In this document: in pieces, positions 12,701 to 21,512 of the stretch
How the letters are laid out: each line of letters begins with the position of its first letter
Numbering within the stretch: position 1 is the stretch's first letter
Origin: Carex sylvatica
Taxonomy: Eukaryota > Streptophyta > Magnoliopsida > Poales > Cyperaceae
Direction: 5' to 3'
Assembly: GCA_964058845.1 (NCBI GenBank)
Contig: CAXKVR010000013.1
Coordinates: 1 to 22,684, forward strand
Length of the DNA: 22,684 bases
The notes under the pieces: generated by a model
What the model was told of the DNA's origin: nothing
Databases searched by the model: none
Seen by the model: only the letters and a program-made list of their open reading frames with translations
Translations under genes and position numbers: made by a program

Positions 12701-12821
12701 CTGAGGACGGACCCACTCCAGTCGGATCCACTGAGGACAGACCCGCTCCAGGCGGATCCACAGCATCTGGATCCGCTCCAGGCGCTGGTGGGTCTCTCCA
12801 CCGTCTAGAAGATCTATGCAT
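9729..12821 (-). pseudogene. Plant mobile domain (PMD) gene carried by the MULE, decayed
   Basis: Eight exons can be placed on the minus strand: 12821-12502, 12422-11947, 11864-11687, about 11610-11153, 11077-10810, 10722-10470, 10374-10277 and 10204-9729. Their junctions are mostly in phase. The product is an aminotransferase-like/PMD protein (PF10536 type). It shows THTFHLSVGEMTVTLADVSALWGLPIDG in exon 2 (quoted parts: THTFHLSVGEM, ADVSALWGLPIDG), WNWGGAVLAHLYRALCHA in exon 3, GPLLLLQHWSW and VSRQFGLD in exon 4, and the tail RWDPSGKKQRGR before the TGA at 9731-9729. PMD proteins include Arabidopsis MAIN and MAIL1 (nuclear, silencing and meristem function) and many transposon-borne copies. 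Defects: a frameshift near 12590 after the N-terminal repeat, TAG 11196-11194, TAG 10279-10277, TGA 9991-9989, and a further frameshift and TAG near 9827. The function inside the MULE is unknown. Confidence 0.88.
12605..12775 (-). repeat. 30-bp minisatellite coding a decapeptide repeat in the PMD protein
   Basis: About five 30-bp units, each with GTCGGATCCACTGAGGAC on the plus strand, encode VDPTGVGPSS-like decapeptides on the minus strand, just after the start MHRSSRRWRDPP. The frame is kept inside the array, but the conserved sequence after it (DPDTFNPLLWTHHVKHR) is in another frame. Confidence 0.9.
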
Positions 12822-13840
12822 ACTACATTTAAAAATATATATATAATCAATCACAATAATTAAAAAATAGTAATTACACATATTTTTATTATCACAACAA
12901 CAATATATGATACAACTAACACTTAACATGACAATTACTAAATTAACAACATAAATTATCTTTCAATACACATGAAAAAAAAAAAATCTCACACATTCAT
13001 CTCACCATATTTGTAAAATATATATCTAACCAATAACCCAAACACATGAATTTTAATCGAATTTTAATTATAACAAATTATCAAATAACTATATGTGCTC
13101 ACAATTTATCAAATAAACTTCAAAATAATAGTTTCTTTTATTCAAATTTATGTTTGAAAATATTATTAAGTTTTATACATTTTGCAACTAGTATTTCTAT
13201 GAAATTTCAATTAAAAAATACTTATCATACAACTTTTTACATCCTGTCACAAAGAGGTCCCTAGGCAGGGACTGTTTTATAAACAAATTAATTTTTCTAA
13301 GCAAATTAATTATATTTACTACTAAATTTTATTCACCATTTAATTTTATTCACTATTAAATTTTATTCACCAATAAATTTTATAAAAATAGGAAATTTTA
13401 TTTACTATTAAATTTTATAAAAATATAAAATTTGCAAAAAAAAACAAAAATCTTCTCTAATCGACAAACATGCAATTCACTTAAAAACAAATAGGCAATT
13501 TTTAAACTAATTTTGATATACTTCAAAATAATTTATTTTTACTTAAAATTAATTTGTATTAATATATATACATGTCTTTCGTCAATTAACTTCAAAAACT
13601 CCTCAACCCTAAATTTTGTAAACCATAAACTCTAACTTTGAATTTTTAAACAAATCAAATAATTCAACCATAATAACCCCAAATTGAACCATAAACCCTA
13701 AATTCAAAGAAGGGAATCATAAACTATAAATTTTTAAGCAATTCACAATTCATAACCATAAACCCTAAATTGAACTATATCACATTCATAAAATTTAAGC
13801 AATTCTACCATAATATTTTTTTTATTAATAATCCCCAATC

Positions 13841-13997
13841 CAAACAATTCAATAAAGCACCCAATTCGAACAATTCAAGCAATTCAACCAATTCAACTAA
13901 TTGGAGCAATTCAACAAATTCGAAACAACTCTAATTCAACCATTATCGAGTCACAATTCAACCAATTCACCAATTCAACTAATTCAACCATTATCGA
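13841..13997 (+). repeat. CAATTCAAC-type degenerate tandem repeat
   Basis: A run of 9-10-bp variants of CAATTCAAC, with one longer internal duplication (CAATTCAACYAATTCAAC...ATTATCGAKTCAC at about 13930-14002). Confidence 0.7.
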
Positions 13998-14008
13998 TTC
14001 ACTAACTC

Positions 14009-14030
14009 TAACCCTAACCCTAACCCTAAA
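14009..14030 (+). repeat. Short interstitial telomere-like tract
   Basis: Three TAACCC units followed by TAAA. The last unit matches the plant telo-box AAACCCTA-type motif. It is too short to be a telomere relic and may be part of the many AACCCTAA-like words in this flank. Confidence 0.75.
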
Positions 14031-14231
14031 TTGAACTAATCAAATTGAAAAAACTTACATTCAAGAGAAGCTCAGTACAGTGGCGGTGCTCGGTGCAGCG
14101 GCCGTGACGGTGCTCAATGCAGTGGTGGCACTGAGCCCGAGAGAAAGCGAGCAGAAAGGAGAGAACGAGAGGGAGAGGAGCGGAGCAGTGGCGGCGGCAG
14201 CGGCAGTGGCGGAGACAGGGGCGGCGACGCA

Positions 14232-14558
14232 AATTTTTTCTTTTTTTTCTTTTTCTGATTTGGTTCGGAGTAAGGCAGAGGGGGGGGGGGGGGGGCGGAA
14301 CTAGGGCAGAGGAGAGGGAGGGAGGGATGGCTCACGGGTTGGGATTATTAATTCATAGCAGACCGCCCGGGGGGGGGGGGGGGGGGGGGGGCGGTTTGCT
14401 TGGGGAGAGGACCGCCCGGGGCCTTGGCGGTTTCTTTCAATATATGGACCGCCCGTGGACCTGGCGGTCGAGTACTAATAAAAAAAAATTAAACACAGGG
14501 GTATTGTTAAAATTTTGTTTTTTTTAAAGGGTATTAATAAAAATGGCCGTAAGTTCCG
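14232..14558 (-). repeat. MULE right terminal inverted repeat with TSD and long G runs
   Basis: The arm runs from 14549 inward, TSD 14550-14558. It mirrors the left arm, with GGACCGCCC at 14446-14454 and 14409-14417 and the variant AGACCGCCC at 14360-14368. It has a run of 23 G at 14369-14391 where the left arm has 12 C. A second run of 16 G lies at 14280-14295. The runs account for much of the length difference between arms and are prone to assembly error. Confidence 0.9.
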
Positions 14559-15264
14559 CCTATCAAAATAAAGCAATGATTGTGTGAAATTTGTCCACGA
14601 ATAAATGCTCGATGTCAATGGCCTCAGTTCTAGCGTAGAGATAAAAGGAGTTCCGAGATTTTTATTAATAAGGCAAAGTTGTAGGTAGTCAGAAGTAGTT
14701 GTGGCGATAAGAATGCACCATCTGCATGCATTGGGTATTTCCATTGTATCCCAATAATTGACTTCCAAAGCGGTTGAAATTTTGTGTGGCCGATTCGGAT
14801 GAGTGAAATGTATCATTCGAATCTTTATTCAGTTTTATATTCAAAATCGCATCCTCATTTCATATTTGCGAGAAAATTATTCGAATTCAAATTAAATAAT
14901 ATTTATATCTGAATTCATCATTTTTCAGATTTAGATCCGAATAAAATCAGATAATATCCGATCCGTTTACATCCCTAAACATGTGACAACCTTTTTATTT
15001 TCTGTAACTTAATCTTTTGAACAATGGGCTGAGGCCGCCTTTATTTAAAAATATAAAAAAAAAATGTATTTGGTTTCTTCTATGTATAGCAACATATATA
15101 AGACATTTGATAACGTTTGGTACGACACAGTTTCCATTACAGAACAGTTGAACCATCTTTTTTTTTTTTTTTTTGCATCTTTTTAATGAACTTTTTCAAA
15201 TTAACCAATACTGTCATTCTCCAGGTTATATAATAGTTTAAAATATTGATACTATTAATAAAAA
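14559..15264. other. Non-coding DNA right of the MULE
   Basis: No gene or paired element end found. 14815-14985 is an AT-rich stretch ending ATCCGTTTACATCCCTAA, which resembles the end of a hAT-type element, but no partner end is visible. A T run lies at 15158-15174. Confidence 0.5.
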
Positions 15265-15626
15265 GAGTAGGATTAAACAAAGTTTAAACAGTCAATCCGA
15301 ACCACTCAATATGATTTTCATATTAAAATATACTTGGATACAAAATTTTGTATTTTTTAGATTTGTTCGATATTTTTTAAGATAGGTACAAAATCACTGT
15401 TTTTAGAATATTCTAGACCATTCAAAAATAGTGATTTTGTACCTCTCTAAACAATTAGTAAAAATATATATATATATAAATTATAAAAATTATAAAATTT
15501 GTTAACCAAGCACATTTTAATGATCATGTTGAACGGTTCAGATTAATCATTTAGACTTTGAAAATAGAGATAGTGATTTTGTGGTATAATGGGGCACAAA
15601 ACCAATGGGGCATTTTAACCCTACTA
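15265..15626. mobile_element. MULE-type fold-back MITE (copy 1), 362 bp
   Basis: The ends are GAGTAGGATTAAA (15265) and, on the other strand, TAGTAGGGTTAAA (15626). They are flanked by a perfect 9-bp duplication TAATAAAAA (15256-15264 and 15627-15635), although this word is of low complexity. The element folds back around about 15414: GGTACAAAATCACT at 15385 pairs with AGTGATTTTGTACC ending at 15443. Arms are diverged, and the left arm lacks about 50 bp present in the right. It has no coding capacity. Confidence 0.8.
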
Positions 15627-15653
15627 TAATAAAAAAAATAGGGACGTGATAAC

Positions 15654-16141
15654 CAGCGGCATAGCTAGGATTTGAGTCAGGGATGGGCAAAATATTTTAG
15701 TCCAACTCGCTCCATCTGTCTTTGCCCGACTGAGCTCATGCATCATTGATCACCCTTCCTTCTTAAATTACCCTCCTTGTCTTGAATGGTGAATTTTGAA
15801 GAAACTAACTTGAATTATAAAAGAAATAGTTAAATGTGATCCAACTTAACTAGTCACGGTGTGACTCACGTGACGTGATTGTCTTTTCCAATTTGGACAT
15901 AACTCATAGACATATGACTTGATCACAGCACAGGACCCAAGTCACAGTGCATCACGTCACATACTTATATAGGGCTACAAAAAATAGTGATCAAATTGGA
16001 CTGTAGTTGGGAATTCAGATTTCACATTATATGATAGAAATATTTCAGAATGAGACAACAATCTAATTACATATAGGTTAAACAAAAATTCAAAATTCAG
16101 GGCAGGGCAGATGCCTAACCTTGCAATACACTAGCTCCGCG
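15654..16141. mobile_element. Non-autonomous hAT-type element, 488 bp
   Basis: The left end CAGCGGCATAGCTAGG (15654) and the right end, read on the minus strand, CGCGGAGCTAGTG (16141) form an imperfect inverted repeat. The perfect 8-bp duplication GTGATAAC flanks it (15646-15653 and 16142-16149). The interior has several CACGTG/TCACGTGA-type palindromes (15855-15990) and no transposase frame. It starts 18 bp after the preceding MITE's duplication. Confidence 0.82.
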
Positions 16142-16149
16142 GTGATAAC

Positions 16150-16876
16150 TGTCCCTAGCTACAATTTTCATATCATTTTGCCTCTCCCTCCCTCTCCTCC
16201 ATCTTCATCTTCATAAACAACTCATTCAAGACATTAATTATTGAGATTGTTTGAAAGAGATCCTCCGAGCAGCATTGCAGTTGAGAGGGGATTTGACGGA
16301 GTTGTGGGAGGTGGAGGCGAGAGGTGATCGGGATCAAAGTGGGGAGAGAGAGAGCCGACATTTTTCTCAACGTCTTAGACTTGTAAAAATAAAATGTTGG
16401 AGGATGGACATATTTTCTCTAAAAAATATTATGTCAAGAATGTCCATGCATGTTTAAGCAAATCAAGAAACAAACTAATTAAATCTAAGCCAACAGTATT
16501 AAATAGCGATCCAACGAGCAACAATTCTATGCACATATCATTTTCATGAGATAAATTTGAAGCATTGCATTAGAATTGAATCAGGCTGGCTATCTACCCG
16601 TACAGTAGACACAGATATTACCAGAAGAACTAAGAACCATAAATCTATTCCTTTAGAGGGGGCTTCCATTTTCCATTTTCCATTTTCCTTCTCCTCTGAA
16701 CTGTTAAACTAAGTCTCTAAAGAATATTTCTTTGATTTTCCCAAAATAAATATGAAATTTTGGCTCCTACCAAATTGTAAGGTTGCACGTTGATGTCTAT
16801 GACATGCATAACGAAAGATGGTTAAAACCTCCTAAATTTCCGTTGGATTTGATCGTTGTTTCACCTTTAATATGTT
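16150..16876. other. Non-coding, no gene recognised
   Basis: 16180-16380 is richer in G/C, with short open frames on both strands (65 and 68 codons) that match no family I recognise and carry no motif. A triplicated TTCCATT lies at 16664-16687. Confidence 0.5.
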
Positions 16877-17429
16877 GGGGAATTTCCTTTATATGTCTCA
16901 AAAACTTTCATATTACGTAATCGTCCCTTCAAAATTCATAATAGCATATTTACCATTCTAAATTTCAAAAACTCACAAATTTACAAATTTTATTGTCTTT
17001 CATATTAAAAATTATTTAAATAAGTACTCATTTTACTCTTAATTAAGAAATATAAAAAGAAATGCAGCATGTTTTACAAAAAAAAATCAATCTTTTAATT
17101 GGTCTGTTTCCGAGGGGAATGAGTCATTTCTCTACTTCTGATGCTCACATAACCACATATTACTAAATGTCATTGTGTATGTGTTAGAAGTAAAGAAATG
17201 ACTCATTTTCCCTAATATTTGATCGACCAATCATAAGACTTATATTTTTCTGAAACATGCTACATATTTTTTATTATTTTTAATGAGTAGTATGCACACT
17301 TAATAAATTTAAAATCAATTTAATAGTAAATAGAATAAAATCAGTAAATTTGTTAGTTTTTGAAATTAGAAGGGTAAATATGATATTATTTATTTGCGAG
17401 TTTTTGAGGGATGTACATGAAATTCCTCC
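16877..17429. mobile_element. Long diverged fold-back element (MULE-like MITE)
   Basis: Two arms of roughly 270 bp mirror each other around about 17155. The outer ends GGGGAATTTCC (16877) and, on the minus strand, GGAGGAATTTC (17429) are followed by TCTCAAAAACT and CCTCAAAAACT. Inner matches are AGCATATTTACC against ATCATATTTACC, TTTCAAAAACTMACAAATTTA, and AATGAGTCATTTCT near the loop. No clear target duplication: flanks ending GTTG on both sides match only in part. It has no coding capacity. Confidence 0.7.
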
Positions 17430-18650
17430 TAAAAAAGTTGGAACCATTTCTTTAAAAACAGTGTCAACATCATTTTTTTTTTTGGTTGTTGTGGTTGTTC
17501 TTATTGTAATCAATATCAATTTGTGACTAATTTATTTGGGAAACATTCGTCTAGCCGCAATGTGGTCCTTTGTAAACATTTGTTTTATGTGGTCATTTGA
17601 ATTTTTTATAAAAAAAATTGTAGAGTTATGCAGGTTTGATAATCCAATTATATACTGGATTTTACTAGAAACTTACTAATTAATTTCGAAAAAGTAAATT
17701 TTGCTCCTAACTAACTGATTTCAAAACAAGATAAATTAATTAGCATTTCAGATTTTAAAACTCACGTTATTGATCCTTATATAATAAATTTTTATTTTGT
17801 TATCTGATACATTATAGTTTCCTTTGTACTTGCTTATATATTGAACATTGATATACAAATGGAGCTGTGTGCACGTGTGTTGAAGGTAGATACATTAAGC
17901 AAATTATCTCTTTTTTTTTAACTAGTATCAGTAATTTATCTCTACCTGTACATGTTAGGTTCATCTTCAAAAGGATTATTAAAAAATAAAATTAAAATTG
18001 ATATATTTAAGTCATGATTTAGGCCATAATCTCAAACCAAATAAGAAAATCTGAAGTAATTAATGAATTAATTTTAGCTTAGGCCGGCCTAATTTTACCT
18101 CCAAAATTTTAGGTCTCAACCAAACACACCCTAGTTCTACCATTTCATTGAAAATTTTGATAATTAAATTGGGTCTGAATTTCATTAACCTGTCTCTTTC
18201 TTTCTTTTTTTCAAACGCTGGAATACATTAATTTATAATACGATTTGATGAAGAATGTTTATCCGGAGAATTTTTCAATGTCAACCATTACGTACTTTTG
18301 TGATATTAATTTGTTATTTATTTGACGAAGTTTCTCTTCTTCTTTTTTTGGATAAGATGCAGGTTTATGCTATTTTGATAAAGTTTTTAATTGCACATTC
18401 AACTGATTAGCAATGCTCATCACTTTGGTATATTGTTTATTACCTAGACAATTTGCATTAAAAAATAAAAAAATTAGAATCTTATATTGTTTTCTCTTAA
18501 GCACTAGAAAATAGTTTAAGTTTGCTTATATAGAGATCTATTTCTAAGAACTAGCATTTGTTGAAAAAATATTAACTAACTAATTTAAATCTGAAATTTG
18601 ATCAATAAAATAAATAAAAACTATATAATAATTAAAAATTTGTTACCCGG
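17430..18650. other. AT-rich intergenic DNA, nothing recognised
   Basis: No conserved frame, paired repeat or RNA gene seen. Poly-T and poly-A runs are frequent. A GGCCGGCC palindrome core lies near 18083. Confidence 0.5.
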
Positions 18651-18795
18651 AGCTGCAAAATGCGGACCTAAGGCAACTTCCCGTCCCAAGCGAAGGAATA
18701 ATCAGTTAAGACTGCCCCAAGTTGCGCCAGTATTTCTCTGCCTGCGGGCGCAACCGTGGTAGAGGTTGATATAGCTTCTTTCAACAATGATAGCA
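18651..18795 (-). other. GC-rich block, possible exon relic
   Basis: A sharply GC-richer stretch inside very AT-rich DNA. Read on the minus strand from about 18791, one frame is open for about 40 codons (with STSTTVAPAGREILAQLGAV and TDYSFAWDGKLP) up to a TAG at about 18672-18670. The composition looks protein-like, but I recognise no family. GTTGCGCC (18721-18728) and GGCGCAAC (18747-18754) could form an 8-bp stem, so a structured non-coding or transposon origin is equally possible. Confidence 0.35.
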
Positions 18796-19497
18796 GAATA
18801 ATATATTTTCTATGAAGAAAATATTTATTTGTGGGAGAATAGAAATTGAATTTATGAAATATGGAGCTAACATGAATAAGAGAGTATTTAGATTATTGGA
18901 TGATTATTCTCCAAATGATATGTGCTATTTATCGGCAAAATCATAGATATCAATTAATTTGTGCATTCATGACTATTAAAAATTATATTCAATATATTAC
19001 CGTTTATTAAAAAAAATTGAATAAAAAAATATGAATGAAAATAAAACAGTCTCATTCAATAAATGGTAATCATGCACATACAGAAACTAAAACGGAAATT
19101 TGATTTCCTTGCTTGCGCAAGCTGGAGCAAATTAATTCAATTGATTGTATGAGTAAATGAAAAGATTTATAAATTGCATCAAAGACATGAAAAGCTTGCT
19201 ATCAACCATATATATATGATTTGATTTTCAGTGACAGTAGACAGTGAGCTTTTGTATAGTAATTGGATTAAGAAATTATTTCACAAGTAGCTCCATAATT
19301 CATAAAATTAAAACGTTAATATTAACATAAATAATTATTTAAATAAAATTTGTATTTTCAAAATATATTCAACATTATATTTATTCCTTCTATTTTCAAA
19401 GAAATATATTCAACATTTCTAATATTTCAATATAAAAAATAAAAAAAATAAAAAAATTTCTGTTTTGTAAAAAAAAAAAAAAGAGTGGATGCATTGT
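18796..19497. other. AT-rich intergenic DNA, nothing recognised
   Basis: No gene, RNA gene or paired repeat seen. Short homopolymer runs at 19437-19482. Confidence 0.5.
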
Positions 19498-19602
19498 GTC
19501 CGGTTAATTATTAACCGGACAAAATTGTTGAAATGGGTAGGCCCTGTCCGTTTAGTTATTAACTGGACAAAATGAATTAGTCCGGTTAATAAATAACCAA
19601 AC
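19498..19602 (+). repeat. Three 23-nt dyad units with GTCCGGTTAAT arms
   Basis: Unit 1 (19498-19520) is a perfect inverted repeat with 11-nt arms GTCCGGTTAAT/ATTAACCGGAC around one base. Unit 2 (19546-19568) and unit 3 (19580-19602) have the same length and layout with mismatched arms. Units 1 and 2 are followed by AAAAT. Spacing between starts is 48 and 34 bp. Confidence 0.85.
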
Positions 19603-19866
19603 ATGGCATTTTTCGAATTACTGCGCAAAAATGGACTAGAATTTGGTGGTTTAACCTCCAATCTTTATTTTTAAAAAAATATATAGATAGCATTTAAATC
19701 TGATATACGCAAAACAACTATTCTTGGTCTCATAGGCTCACTTTTGGATCATTAATTCAATGTTTGACTAATATGTAAAATAATTATGTATTGTAAACTG
19801 TTAATTTTATGCTCAATTAAAAGTGATCATTTGTCGTTTATAATTTATTGAGCAATAATGTTTCAT

Positions 19867-20100
19867 CACTACTACAAAAAAAACACTTCTATATTGGTTG
19901 AAATCGCGTTCCGCCATCGGGTTTCGAACCGTTGCATATCACCTCGATATGAAATGTACACACCTATGCTATCGGCTCAAAATATATGACGTTAATCAAT
20001 ATACCATCAGCAGTGCACGTTCGGCCATCGGGTTTAACGAACCCAACGCCATCGCTTTCGTTTCGCTACCGACGACAAATGTGATTAACGTTGTTTACTA
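19867..20100 (+). mobile_element. CACTA (En/Spm) element terminus with subterminal repeats
   Basis: CACTACTACAAAAAAAACAC at 19867 is the classic start of a plant CACTA element. It is followed by GTTCSGCCATCGGGTTT at 19908-19924 and about 20019-20035 and by related GCTATCGGC and GCCATCGC, typical of subterminal binding-site arrays. The 67-codon open frame here only reflects these repeats. The matching terminus TTGTAGTAGTG is not in the window, so the element is truncated, interrupted or extends beyond it. Confidence 0.65.
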
Positions 20101-20386
20101 AATTTCAATAGCCTATTGCAATAGTGTCTTGCATTATCTGTTTTGTTTGTGTTGGCGTTGACAAATTCTAGATTTCTAGCGGGTCATTAATTTCTAGACC
20201 GATGGTGATGTATATATAATAATAATTATTTTTTACTATTAATTATTGTATTACAGGCTAGCCTAGCCATTTTTAAAACATAGCTGGCAAAGCAACAATA
20301 AACATGCATGCGTTCATTCCATACCCATCTCTGAACCAACAATTAATATATACATACACAAGTACTCCAACATATAATATATATCA
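20101..20386. other. AT-rich spacer, no gene
   Basis: No gene seen. It may still be interior CACTA sequence. A short inverted repeat GGCTAGCCTAGCC lies near 20257, and TA-rich sequence leads up to the next MITE. Confidence 0.4.
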
Positions 20387-20802
20387 GAGTAAGTCTACCA
20401 TACATTGCAATGCATATGCACCTCTATGCATTGGACTATAAATCACCATGTTCAAAGTTCAAATGACCGATCCAAACTGTTCATCTTGTTCTCCATATTA
20501 ATATGTACTTGGAGACCAAATTTTATATTTTTTGGAATTTTTTTACTATTTATTAAGCCACATTGAAAATCGCTGATCCAACGGTTACAGTAAAATCAAA
20601 AGGCACCGTTGGATCAGTGATTTTCAAAGTGACTTAATAAATAGTAAACAAATTCCAAAAAATATAAAATTTGGTCTCCAAGCACATATTAATATGGAGA
20701 ACAAGATGAACGGTTTGGATCGGTCATTTGGACTTTGAATCTGTGATTTATAGTCCAATGCATAGAGGTGCCTATGCATTGCAATGTATGGTAGACTTAC
20801 TC
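20387..20802. mobile_element. MULE-type fold-back MITE (copy 2), 416 bp, nearly perfect hairpin
   Basis: Arms 20387-20585 and 20605-20802 are almost perfect inverted copies (199 and 198 nt) around a 19-nt loop. Ends are GAGTAAGTCTACC on each strand. The 10-bp word ATATATATCA flanks both sides (20377-20386 and 20803-20812), though it is TA-rich. It shares internal words with the MITE at 15265 (CTTGGAKAC-AAAATTTT, TTTGGATCG/CAGATTAATC-like outer arm) and the GAGTARG end, so both belong to one family. This copy is much younger by arm identity. Confidence 0.88.
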
Positions 20803-21008
20803 ATATATATCAATCCATGTCACAAGCAATATATAAAAAGATTTACAACAATTATTAACCAAAAAACACTAACAACATCACACATACAACTAATAAACAC
20901 AACAATAGTTCATTGTACCATAAAAATAACTATTCTTACCACAATTATTAAAACCAACTACAAATTAATTAAATATTTGAACACTAGAACCTGAAAACAA
21001 TAACTGTT

Positions 21009-21512
21009 TTAAACCACCCGAAATTTTTAAAAATACCATATTCTCAAAAATGATAAACCAAAAGACCACGGTTTTGTGAAATTTCAAAAAATAGCATGGC
21101 CACATCTAGAAAATGCGGCCACCTTTTTTTTTTGCCTTCTCGTGTGGCAGTTCAACCTGAAAAAAAAAAATGGATGGGCGCATCGCCTAGATGCGGCCCG
21201 TAAAAAGGTGGCCGCACCTAGGGGATGCGGCTATGTTATTTTTCGAAATTTCACAGAATCGTGATCTTTTGGTTTATCATTTTTAGAAAAATTATATATT
21301 TAAAAATTTCGATTTAAACCACAGACAACAACTTGTCAAATTCTCCCACTATCAAGTAACTGCACATCAATCTAGGCGATGCGGTCCCCAAAAAAGGTCC
21401 GCATCTAGGGGGCCAGTGTATTTTTCGAATTTTCAAGATTTCATGATTAATTGGCTTTATTTATTTTATTTTTTTTAGGAATACGGTATTTTTAAAAATT
21501 TGGGATTTTTTC
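21009..21512. mobile_element. Fold-back element with GATGCGG motifs and a second right arm
   Basis: The left arm (21009-21133: CGAAATTTTTAAAAATACC, AATGATAAACCAAAAGA, GTGAAATTTC, then GCGGCCACC) is mirrored at 21195-21320. It is mirrored again, more diverged, at about 21395-21512, ending GGTATTTTTAAAAATTTGGG. GATGCGG or its complement CCGCATC occurs repeatedly near the arm ends (21170-21230 and 21380-21405). It is a non-coding, MITE-like element with an internal arm duplication. No target duplication was established. Confidence 0.65.

Larger units (their letters stand above)
12822..14231. other. AT-rich 5' flank of the PMD gene inside the MULE
   Basis: No gene seen. 12830-13840 is very AT-rich, with several copies of CCATAAACCCTAAATTGAAC-like sequence (13620-13770). 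13841-13997 is an irregular array of CAATTCAAC. 14009-14030 is a short telomere-like tract. From 14060 the DNA turns GC-rich (GGCGGC repeats) towards the right TIR. The open frames here are composition artefacts. It would contain the PMD promoter. Confidence 0.6.
5624..14549. mobile_element. Complete Mutator-like element (MULE) carrying transposase and PMD genes
   Basis: An 8,926-bp element bounded by long terminal inverted repeats starting CGGCCATTTTTATTAATACC on each strand. It is flanked by 9-bp target duplications TAAGTTCTG (5615-5623) and TAAGTTCCG (14550-14558), one mismatch, as expected for Mutator superfamily insertion. Two genes converge: a MULE transposase (plus, 6113-9252) and a plant mobile domain gene (minus, 9729-12821), separated by about 480 bp. 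About 1.4 kb of AT-rich DNA lies between the PMD gene and the right end. Both genes have inactivating stops, so this copy could only move with help from an intact relative. Confidence 0.92.

Noticed and set aside
14080..14335. Open frames rich in Ala/Gly or Ser/Pro on both strands near the right MULE end
   Set aside because: They arise from GGCGGC-type simple sequence and G runs. No domain, splice context or conserved motif, and they overlap the TIR.
14815..14985. Possible hAT end (TTTACATCCCTAA)
   Set aside because: No matching TAGGGATG start and no 8-bp duplication found nearby, so I do not call an element.
16173..16457. Opposed short frames next to the hAT element
   Set aside because: Neither has a recognisable domain or a supporting gene structure. 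Kept only as a note in the non-coding entry.
20728..20994. 88-codon open frame
   Set aside because: Its first part is the right arm of the fold-back MITE and the rest is AT-rich simple sequence with no conserved feature.
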